Positions 1-5,519 of a stretch of 5,519 nucleotides of DNA are shown piece after piece. Under the pieces are notes generated by a model that saw nothing but the letters and a program-made list of their open reading frames with translations, did not search any database and was not told where the DNA came from. The translations under genes were made by a program, and so were the position numbers. The stretch covers positions 1 to 5,519 of the forward strand of contig JAHEJF010000162.1 of the NCBI GenBank assembly GCA_024639025.1. Direction: 5' to 3'. Source of the DNA: Ahrensia sp. Its GTDB lineage: Bacteria > Pseudomonadota > Alphaproteobacteria > Rhizobiales > Rhizobiaceae. The first letter of the stretch is position 1. The number at the start of each line of letters is the position of its first letter.

Positions 1-1169
1 GCGATGACTTTCTGCATGGCTGCTACGTGGCTGTTCAGGAAGCTGATGCGCCAGGGGTCTTCGACAGTCTCATCGGCCTTCTGTTCGGGCCCCGCCATGC
101 CGTTTTCTGTGACGATAATCGGTAAATCGCCTGTGTAGGTGTCGGCGACCCATTGCAGTAACCAGCCGAAGGTATCGGGCGAGACTTCCCAGCCCATTTC
201 CGTTGTCGGCAGGATGGTTTCGGCTTCCATGAATGAAGGCCAAACGCCGCTGCCTTCATCGGCGATGATTTTTCGGGTGTAGTTGTTGATGCCGATCCAA
301 TCGAGCGGCGTTGCGATCTGTTCCATGTCATCAGCCCAGTTTTCTGGCAAATGCGGCTCGATTGCATCCAGAACCAGGGCCGGGTACTCCTTTTTGAACA
401 GGGGTGACAAGAAGCATTCGTTGTATTGCGCGTGGTAACGTGCTGCAGCTGCGGCATCGGCGTCGCTTTCCGAAGCCGGAACGGTCGGTTCGAAGTTCAG
501 GTAAATGCCGAGATTATCCATACCGTTGGCGCGCATGATGTCCACAGACTTACCATGTGCGAGCAGTACATGATGGACGGCTCGTGCTGCGGCCCGTATG
601 TCGCGCAAGCCAGGCGCATGCAGGCCCAGGAAGTGGCTCAGCCACGTAATGCACCAGGGCTCGTTGAAGGTACCGCTGGCAAACATGCGATCACCGATCC
701 GGCGGGTGACATGATCAGTAAATTCGGCAAAACGGTCAGTTATGTCACGATTGCGCCACCCGCCAAGATCTGCCAACGCGACAGGCATGTCCCAATGATG
801 CATTGTGAGCATGGGCTTAATGCCGCGTTTTAACATCTCGTCTGTCAGTTTATCATAAAAATCAATGCCTTTTGGATTTATATTAATTCCGTCTGGCAAT
901 ACACGTGCCCAAGAAACTGAAAACCTGTAATGATCGAGGTTCGCGTTTGCGATAAAGTCGAGATCTTGCTCATAGCGATGATAATGATCGCAGGCGATGG
1001 AGCCGTCCTCCGCCCGTGCTGTATTGCCCGGTGTCGCCGCAAAAGTGTCCCAGTGTGATGTGCCGCAGTCACCGAAGGATGAGCCTTCGATTTGATATGC
1101 CGACGTGGCAACGCCAAACAGGAAATCGCTGGCAAAGTCCTTGCGGCTGAAGTTCATTGAATCGCCCAT
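1..1169 (-). CDS. GH1 family beta-glucosidase (3' end cut by window edge)
   Basis: Retaining glycoside hydrolase of family 1, expected to split beta-linked disaccharides or aryl-glucosides in the cytoplasm; no signal peptide is visible. The open frame runs 389 codons from the start to the window edge without a stop. It begins MGDSMNFSRKDFASDFLFG and has the GH1 landmarks in order: ATSAYQIEG (residues 21-29, sugar-binding Gln26), HYRFSVSW (80-87), HHWDMP (124-129), the acid/base motif TFNEPW with Glu170, NNYTR (295-299), and the nucleophile motif TENGM with Glu355. The family is usually about 440-460 residues, so roughly 55-70 C-terminal residues, including the usual WSLLDNFEW-type motif, should lie beyond position 1. 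The start at 1169 is preferred to the Met at 1157 because AAAGGTG lies 7 nt upstream. Substrate specificity cannot be read from the sequence. It is tandem to glnA but separated from it by a terminator, so it probably has its own promoter. Confidence 0.93.
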   Translation of the reverse strand, partial: MGDSMNFSRKDFASDFLFGVATSAYQIEGSSFGDCGTSHWDTFAATPGNTARAEDGSIACDHYHRYEQDLDFIANANLDHYRFSVSWARVLPDGININPKGIDFYDKLTDEMLKRGIKPMLTMHHWDMPVALADLGGWRNRDITDRFAEFTDHVTRRIGDRMFASGTFNEPWCITWLSHFLGLHAPGLRDIRAAARAVHHVLLAHGKSVDIMRANGMDNLGIYLNFEPTVPASESDADAAAAARYHAQYNECFLSPLFKKEYPALVLDAIEPHLPENWADDMEQIATPLDWIGINNYTRKIIADEGSGVWPSFMEAETILPTTEMGWEVSPDTFGWLLQWVADTYTGDLPIIVTENGMAGPEQKADETVEDPWRISFLNSHVAAMQKVI

Positions 1170-1176
1170 GGCAAAG

Positions 1177-1183
1177 CACCTTT
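1177..1183 (-). promoter_or_regulatory. Ribosome binding site of the GH1 gene
   Basis: Read on the minus strand this is AAAGGTG, ending 7 nt before the ATG at 1169. It decides the start in favour of 1169 over the in-frame ATG at 1157. Its first three bases (1181-1183) are also the end of one arm of the adjacent inverted repeat, so RNA folding or a bound protein there could affect translation. Confidence 0.6.
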
Positions 1184-1216
1184 ATCGTTACAGTGGCAAA
1201 TTACTGTAACGATAAA
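1181..1216. promoter_or_regulatory. Perfect 13-bp inverted repeat, candidate operator or 5'UTR hairpin for the GH1 gene
   Basis: TTTATCGTTACAG (1181-1193) and CTGTAACGATAAA (1204-1216) are exact reverse complements separated by 10 bp. The element ends 11 nt upstream of the GH1 start codon. Sugar-hydrolase genes are often controlled by LacI-family repressors, whose sites are palindromes around a central CG; each arm holds a CG (1186-1187 and 1210-1211, 24 bp apart) flanked by imperfectly symmetrical bases. A long-spaced operator or an mRNA stem-loop are both possible. It is unlikely to be a terminator because the stem is AT-rich and no T-run follows on either strand. The regulator is not in this window. 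A weak -35-like TTTACA (minus strand, 1229-1224) lies just upstream without a clear -10. Confidence 0.55.
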
Positions 1217-1251
1217 GTAGATTTGTAAAGCCCGAATTTCGCACAGCCAAC

Positions 1252-1280
1252 AAAAAAACCCGGCGATCTCTCGCCGGGTT
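1252..1280 (-). terminator. Intrinsic terminator of glnA
   Basis: A perfect 10-bp GC-rich stem (1271-1280 pairing with 1257-1266) encloses a 4-nt loop (1267-1270). On the minus strand it is followed by an uninterrupted T-run down to 1252. It starts 20 nt after the glnA stop codon. On the plus strand the stem is preceded by A residues and followed by no T-run, so it acts for the minus strand only. It isolates glnBA transcription from the GH1 gene. Confidence 0.92.
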
Positions 1281-1300
1281 CAATGCAGATGTGGAGTTGA

Positions 1301-2707
1301 TTACAGAGAGTAGTAAAGATCGAACTCTACAGGATGTGGTGTGTGCTCGTAGCGGATGTTTTCTTCCTCCTTGAGCTCGATATAGGCATCGATCTGATCA
1401 TCATCCATCACGCCGCCGGCTTTCAGGTAGTCGCGGTCGGCATCCAGGGCTGCAAGTGCTTCGCGCAGAGAGCCGCAAACAGTTGGAATCTCGGCCAGTT
1501 CTGTCGGTGGCAGATCGTACAGGTCCTTGTCCATTGGTTCACCTGGATGGATTTTGTTCTTAATGCCATCAAGGCCAGCCATCAGCATGGCTGCGAATGC
1601 CAGATACGGGTTGGCCATTGGGTCAGGGAAGCGAACTTCCATGCGCTTGCCTTTTGGTGATGGTGTGAACGGAATACGGCAAGATGCAGAACGGTTACGC
1701 GCTGAGTAGGCCAGCAAAACCGGTGCCTCGTAGCCTGGAACCAAGCGCTTGTACGAGTTGGTGGACGGGTTTGTGAAGGCGTTCAGCGACTTGGCGTGTT
1801 TGATGATGCCACCAATGTAGTACAGGCATGTCTCGGACAATCCTGAGTATTCGTCGCCTGCAAAGAGCGGCTTGCCGTCTTTCCAGATCGACTGGTGAAC
1901 GTGCATGCCGGTACCGTTGTCACCATAGACCGGCTTGGGCATGAATGTTGCTGTCTTGCCGTAGGCGTGAGCGACGTTGTGAACCACGTATTTGTAGATC
2001 TGCACTTCGTCTGCCTTGGCTACCAGCGTATTGAAGATCATGGACAATTCGTGCTGTGCAGCCGCCACTTCGTGGTGGTGTTTTTCAGTTTTGACGCCCA
2101 TTTCAGACATGACCGTCAGCATTTCAGAACGCATGTCCTGTGCGCTGTCGACAGGGTTTACCGGGAAATAGCCGCCCTTGGTGGTTGGCCGGTGACCCAT
2201 ATTGCCCGTTTCGTATTCGGTGTCGGTGTTGGATGGCAGTTCTGCATCGTCCAGTTTGAAGCCGGTGTTGTATGGATCCGTGCTGTAGCGAACATCGTCA
2301 AAGATGAAGAATTCGGGCTCGGGACCGAAATAGGCTGTGTCGCCAAAGCCGCCGGACTTGACGTAAGCCTCGGCTCGTTTGGCCGTCATGCGCGGGTCAC
2401 GGTTGTAGCCTTCGCCAGAAATCGGGTCCAGAATATCGCAAACCACGGCCATGGTTGATTGGGCATAGAACGGATCCATGTGCGCTGATGATACATCAGG
2501 CATCAAAACCATGTCGGATTCGTTGATGGCCTTCCAGCCGGCAATTGAAGAACCGTCGAACATGACGCCATCTGTGAACATGTCCTCGTCAACAACGCCG
2601 CAATCGATTGTAACGTGCTGCAGTTTGCCGCGTGGATCTGTGAAGCGCAGGTCGACGAATTTCACATCGTTGTCTTTGATTTGCTTCAGAATATCTTTCG
2701 CACTCAT
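1301..2707 (-). CDS. glnA: Glutamine synthetase, type I (GSI-beta)
   Basis: Cytoplasmic dodecameric enzyme that makes glutamine from glutamate, ammonia and ATP, the main entry point of nitrogen. The 468-residue length is that of the enterobacterial-type GSI subunit. N-terminal beta-grasp domain: about residues 15-100, with the [10 protein letters not shown] active-site strand at 49-58. Catalytic domain: metal ligands Glu130 and Glu132 (GPEPEFF), Glu213 and Glu220 ([10 protein letters not shown]), and [10 protein letters not shown] at 264-273 with His269 and His271; the family more often has Ser where Thr266 stands. Substrate residues Arg321, Glu327, Arg339, Arg344 and Arg359 are in place. The adenylylation loop KDLYDLPP puts the modifiable Tyr at 397, so activity is expected to be switched by GlnE under PII control. 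It lies 48 nt downstream of glnB with no obvious promoter between, consistent with a glnBA operon, and is closed by a strong terminator. Confidence 0.98.
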   Translation of the reverse strand: MSAKDILKQIKDNDVKFVDLRFTDPRGKLQHVTIDCGVVDEDMFTDGVMFDGSSIAGWKAINESDMVLMPDVSSAHMDPFYAQSTMAVVCDILDPISGEGYNRDPRMTAKRAEAYVKSGGFGDTAYFGPEPEFFIFDDVRYSTDPYNTGFKLDDAELPSNTDTEYETGNMGHRPTTKGGYFPVNPVDSAQDMRSEMLTVMSEMGVKTEKHHHEVAAAQHELSMIFNTLVAKADEVQIYKYVVHNVAHAYGKTATFMPKPVYGDNGTGMHVHQSIWKDGKPLFAGDEYSGLSETCLYYIGGIIKHAKSLNAFTNPSTNSYKRLVPGYEAPVLLAYSARNRSASCRIPFTPSPKGKRMEVRFPDPMANPYLAFAAMLMAGLDGIKNKIHPGEPMDKDLYDLPPTELAEIPTVCGSLREALAALDADRDYLKAGGVMDDDQIDAYIELKEEENIRYEHTPHPVEFDLYYSL

Positions 2708-2714
2708 TTAGTGG

Positions 2715-2722
2715 CCTTCCTT
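2715..2722 (-). promoter_or_regulatory. Ribosome binding site of glnA
   Basis: Minus-strand AAGGAAGG ends 7 nt before the glnA ATG at 2707. It is a strong purine-rich site in the 48-nt glnB-glnA gap, so glnA can be translated efficiently and independently from a shared transcript. Confidence 0.7.
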
Positions 2723-2755
2723 CTCATTGAGTTGGCTCGATTAAAATTCAGACTG

Positions 2756-3118
<363 letters not shown>

Positions 3119-3131
3119 TTAGTTCGCGATA

Positions 3132-3147
3132 TGCATGAGCCGTGCCA
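3132..3147 (-). promoter_or_regulatory. Sigma-54 (RpoN) -24/-12 promoter of glnBA
   Basis: The minus-strand sequence TGGCACGGCTCATGCA matches the sigma-54 consensus TGGCACG-N4-TTGCW at every defined position but one (A for the first T of TTGC). The essential GG and GC are correctly spaced. Transcription would start near 3121, giving a leader of about 26 nt that contains the glnB ribosome binding site. Sigma-54 promoters in front of glnB or glnBA are known in rhizobia and relatives and need the activator NtrC. I could not see a convincing NtrC palindrome upstream. Confidence 0.82.
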
Positions 3148-3249
3148 GTTTCAGAACCAATCTGCATTGTATAAGTCGCCGCGCATGCCTTGCTTTTCAG
3201 CACTTTCTGACTTTTTCTGGAGGGGCGATCGATTTTGCACGCGTCGCTG

Positions 3250-3275
3250 TGATTATAAAATAATCAAACTGATTA
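3250..3275. repeat. Three alternating TGATTA half-sites before the plus-strand gene
   Basis: TGATTA (3250-3255), TAATCA (3261-3266) and TGATTA (3270-3275) form two overlapping perfect inverted repeats with 5-bp and 3-bp spacers that share the middle half. They end 14 nt before the ATG at 3290, in the place of a promoter core or operator. The DNA is AT-rich, so chance is a real possibility and no regulator is assigned. Confidence 0.4.
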
Positions 3276-3289
3276 AAAAGTAGGCATTT

Positions 3290-4834
3290 ATGGTGAATTC
3301 TGAAGCTTATGGCAGTGCCGTGCTGACTTGCAACCAAATGGGCGCTTGCGATCGATGGACCGTCGAACAGGATTTTGCCAGCGGCATGGAGCTGATGGAA
3401 AATGCGGGTGCAGCGGTCGCGGATGTGATCATGCGCCGATTTGCCGATGCTTCGCCCATTCATGTTTTCTGCGGACCAGGTAACAATGGCGGCGATGGTT
3501 ATGTGGTGGCGCGCATGATGAAGCACCGCGGTGCGGATGTGCGTCTTTATGCGCTGGCCAAACCAAAACCTGGTACGGACGCGTCGCTTGCTGCGCAACT
3601 CTGGGACGGCGAAGTTCTGACCTTCGAGGATTTTCGCTGCGAGGGCTGTAACGGCCTGTTGATTGATGCGGTTTTTGGTGCCGGATTTACAGGCAAATTG
3701 CCTGAAGCGGTTTCAGATGTTTTCAGGCGTGCACAGAACCATCCCATGCGCAAACTGGCTATTGATGTGCCCAGCGGGCTCTACGGCGATACCGGCTTGT
3801 TCAGCTTTGCCATGCCGTTTGATGCCACTGTTACATTCTTTCGCAAGAAGCCAGGGCATATTTGCGGTTACGGTCCTGAAATATGCGGCGAAATAACGGT
3901 CGCTGATATCGGGGTTCGCGCCGATTTTGCGGATGAACATCGACCCGCAATTTTTGAAAACTCGCCCGCCTTGTGGCGTGATCAGTTGCAAGACCGGCTG
4001 CGTGGAACGCATAAATATCGCCAGGGCCACGTTGCTGTTTTTTCAGGTCCGCGTTTTCAGACCGGCGCTTCGCGTCTTTCTGCACAAGCGGCAGCCCGGG
4101 TGGGCGCAGGTGCCGTCACACTTCTGGGATCCGAGGGTGCGCTGGATGTGCATGCCAACCATGTTACCTCCATTATGCTCAAGGAGTTGGAGACACAGGA
4201 CGCCCGCCAGGCGCTCGCTTCGCTCAACAATGTCAGTGCGGGCGTCCTGGGACCAGGCTTCGGCGACTTTGAAGAAGCGCGTGAATTGTGTCTCTCTTGC
4301 CTGCAGTCCAACGCAGACACATCATTGAAGACTTTCGTGATGGATGCAGATGCCATCAGTGCTTTTGCCGCTGATCCCGAGCAATTGTTTGCTGCGACTC
4401 ACGCCAATCCGGAAACCACCGTCGTGCTAACACCGCATGAGGGCGAATTTGCTCGGCTTTTCCCTGATCTGGCTGCTGACAATACGCTCGGGAAACTGCA
4501 AAAAACGCTTGCAGCCGCAAAACGCGCGCACGCGGTGATCATTTACAAGGGGTCCGACACTGTTATCGCTTCGCCCGATGGTGAACTTGACGGTGAGGCG
4601 CTGGCGGCAATCAACACCAACGGGACCACAGCACTGGCAACGGCAGGTTCCGGCGATGTTTTGGCTGGCATTATCGCCGGCTTGGCAGCGCAAGGCATGA
4701 AACCGTTTTTTGCGGCTTGCGCTGCGGTTTGGATGCATGGCGAGGCGGGCCGGAAATCAGGGCCGATTTGCATCGCAGAAGATCTGGTCGATGCGTTGCG
4801 CATGGTGCGAAACAGCTTACAGCGCGAGAATTAG
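3290..4834 (+). CDS. nnr: Bifunctional NAD(P)H-hydrate repair enzyme (epimerase + ADP/ATP-dependent dehydratase)
   Basis: Repairs hydrated, inactive NADH and NADPH (NADHX/NADPHX): the N-terminal half epimerises the R and S forms and the C-terminal half dehydrates the S form using a nucleotide. The length of 514 residues is normal for the fused YjeF/Nnr type. YjeF_N domain: about residues 12-220, with ELMENAG at 34-40, GPGNNGGDGYVVAR at 62-75, IDAVFGAGFTGKLP at 125-138 (catalytic-type Asp126) and AIDVPSGLYGDTG at 157-169. Dehydratase domain: about 235-510, with HKYRQGHVAVFSG at 241-253, GVLGPGFG at 318-325, MDADAIS at 351-357, TPHEGEF at 381-387, KGSDTV at 420-425 and the nucleotide/catalytic loop TAGSGDVLAG at 451-460 (Asp456). 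The start at 3290 keeps the complete N-terminal motif; AGTAGG 6 nt upstream is a modest ribosome binding site. It is divergent from glnB, and its stop overlaps the convergent VOC gene by 4 bp. Confidence 0.97.
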   Translation: MVNSEAYGSAVLTCNQMGACDRWTVEQDFASGMELMENAGAAVADVIMRRFADASPIHVFCGPGNNGGDGYVVARMMKHRGADVRLYALAKPKPGTDASLAAQLWDGEVLTFEDFRCEGCNGLLIDAVFGAGFTGKLPEAVSDVFRRAQNHPMRKLAIDVPSGLYGDTGLFSFAMPFDATVTFFRKKPGHICGYGPEICGEITVADIGVRADFADEHRPAIFENSPALWRDQLQDRLRGTHKYRQGHVAVFSGPRFQTGASRLSAQAAARVGAGAVTLLGSEGALDVHANHVTSIMLKELETQDARQALASLNNVSAGVLGPGFGDFEEARELCLSCLQSNADTSLKTFVMDADAISAFAADPEQLFAATHANPETTVVLTPHEGEFARLFPDLAADNTLGKLQKTLAAAKRAHAVIIYKGSDTVIASPDGELDGEALAAINTNGTTALATAGSGDVLAGIIAGLAAQGMKPFFAACAAVWMHGEAGRKSGPICIAEDLVDALRMVRNSLQREN

Positions 4835-5280
4835 CCAATCATCTTTGCAAATCGAGCAACAACTTCATCGGACCCCAGATTCTCGTTGTTGGTCGCAATG
4901 TGCCAAATATGGCCGAACGGGTCCCGCAGCTTGCCCGAACGGTCGCCATGGAACTGGTCCTCGACAGGCGATAGCTGATTGGCGCCGTCAGCGAGCAATG
5001 CGGCAAACACGGCATCACAATCATCGACATAGATATTGAGCGAGACCGGTGACCCGCCGAGAGTTAATGGTGATACGATATTCCAGGCTTCAACTTCATC
5101 AGCGATCATCAAGACCATGCCGTTGATCTCAATTTCTGCGTGCGCCAGAGCGCCGTCGGGCAAGGGCAGGCGATACCGCTCAATCGCACCAAAATGTTTC
5201 CCATAATAAAGGATCGCGGCGTGGGCATCGCGGCAAACAAGATAGCGCGTATTGGCTGCGTAGCCCGGACGTTGTGTCAT
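4831..5280 (-). CDS. VOC family (glyoxalase/bleomycin-resistance fold) protein, PhnB-like
   Basis: A 149-residue protein of the vicinal oxygen chelate fold, built from two beta-alpha-beta-beta-beta modules. The first module covers about residues 8-62 (TRYLVCRDAHAAILYYGKHFG, then AHAEIEINGMVLMIAD with His47). The second covers about 78-130 (VSLNIYVDDCDAVFAALLADGA, then GDRSGKLRDPFGHIWHIAT at 112-130). The GDRSG-LRDPFGH-W-IAT signature is typical of the PhnB-like subgroup, whose substrates are mostly unknown, so no reaction is assigned. The start at 5280 has GGAG 6 nt upstream, located within the end of uvrA; only 3 bp separate the uvrA stop from this ATG, so the two are probably co-transcribed and perhaps translationally coupled. 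The stop overlaps that of the convergent repair-enzyme gene by 4 bp, leaving no room for a terminator outside coding sequence. Confidence 0.92.
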   Translation of the reverse strand: MTQRPGYAANTRYLVCRDAHAAILYYGKHFGAIERYRLPLPDGALAHAEIEINGMVLMIADEVEAWNIVSPLTLGGSPVSLNIYVDDCDAVFAALLADGANQLSPVEDQFHGDRSGKLRDPFGHIWHIATNNENLGSDEVVARFAKMIG

Positions 5281-5283
5281 CGT

Positions 5284-5519
5284 CTACTCCGCTGCGTGGC
5301 GTTTGACGGGCCTTCTGCCCAACAGATCCTTCAAAAATTGCCCGGTGTAGCTGCGTTGGTTTTCCGCGATGTCTTCAGGCGTGCCCTCGGCAACGATCTC
5401 ACCGCCGCCATCTCCACCTTCAGGTCCCAGGTCAATTACCCAGTCCGCAGTCTTAATGACTTCCAGATTGTGCTCGATGACGACAACGGTGTTCTTGTTA
5501 TCGACCAATTCGTGCAAGA
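5284..5519 (-). CDS. uvrA: Excinuclease ABC subunit A, C-terminal end (5' part outside window)
   Basis: Damage-sensing ATPase of nucleotide excision repair, which loads UvrB onto lesions. Only about the last 77 of some 950 residues are present. [21 protein letters not shown] includes the conserved H-loop (switch) histidine of the second ABC ATPase domain (VVVIEHN). [26 protein letters not shown] follows, a highly characteristic UvrA C-terminal sequence, then the tail [11 protein letters not shown] and a basic end. The frame is open to the window edge; a TTG near the edge encodes an internal Leu and is not the true start. It is followed after 3 bp by the VOC gene. Confidence 0.97.
   Translation of the reverse strand, partial: LHELVDNKNTVVVIEHNLEVIKTADWVIDLGPEGGDGGGEIVAEGTPEDIAENQRSYTGQFLKDLLGRRPVKRHAAE

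Noticed and set aside
35..457. 140-codon minus-strand open frame in the left region
   Set aside because: It is out of frame with the GH1 coding sequence, which runs uninterrupted through the same stretch with catalytic motifs; the translation looks like non-coding sequence.
1157..1157. Alternative ATG start of the GH1 gene at 1157
   Set aside because: No ribosome binding site at proper distance; the ATG at 1169 has AAAGGTG 7 nt upstream.
1181..1216. Inverted repeat read as a rho-independent terminator
   Set aside because: The stem is AT-rich, the loop is long, no T-run follows on either strand, and a clear glnA terminator already exists at 1252-1280.
1895..2458. 187-codon open frame on the plus strand opposite glnA
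   Set aside because: It lies wholly antisense to a certain glnA, the protein has no recognisable motif, and its composition (rich in Val, His, Phe, Cys) is typical of a shadow frame.
3168..3173. TATACA -10-like box facing glnB, as a second sigma-70 promoter
   Set aside because: No acceptable -35 at 16-18 bp. Tandem promoters are known for rhizobial glnB, but the sequence alone does not support one here.
3236..3252. Possible NtrC site (TGCAC half followed by TGTGA)
   Set aside because: Only the left half fits the TGCAC-N7-GTGCA pattern; the right half does not match, so it is not listed as a feature.

Overview
The window looks like a chromosomal segment of an alphaproteobacterium, most likely of the Hyphomicrobiales (rhizobia-like) type. 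This is inferred from the glnB-glnA pair, a fused NAD(P)HX epimerase/dehydratase divergent from it, a typical UvrA C-terminus, and moderate GC content judged by eye. No database search was possible. All five genes other than the fused repair gene are on the minus strand, and two of them run off the window edges.

Layout from left to right. Positions 1-1169 (minus) hold most of a GH1 family beta-glucosidase whose 3' end lies outside the window. Positions 1170-1300 form a compact control region: a perfect 13-bp inverted repeat next to the GH1 start, then the intrinsic terminator of glnA. Positions 1301-2707 (minus) are glnA (type I glutamine synthetase). Positions 2756-3094 (minus) are glnB (PII signalling protein). 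The 195-bp divergent region 3095-3289 contains an excellent sigma-54 (-24/-12) promoter facing glnB and an AT-rich cluster of TGATTA half-sites just before the plus-strand gene. Positions 3290-4834 (plus) encode a complete two-domain NAD(P)H-hydrate repair enzyme. Its stop overlaps the stop of a convergent VOC/glyoxalase-fold gene (4831-5280, minus), which sits 3 bp behind the 3' end of uvrA (5284 to the window edge, minus).

How they work together: glnB and glnA form the core nitrogen-assimilation operon. PII senses 2-oxoglutarate, ATP/ADP and uridylylation state, and through the adenylyltransferase it controls glutamine synthetase, whose adenylylation tyrosine (Tyr397) is present. The sigma-54 promoter fits control by NtrC under nitrogen limitation. 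The other genes (metabolite repair, VOC protein, DNA repair, sugar hydrolase) are neighbours without an obvious shared pathway.

I did not find a novel multi-gene system. The most interesting parts are the non-coding signals: the inverted repeat at the GH1 start, the sigma-54 promoter, and the triple half-site cluster.
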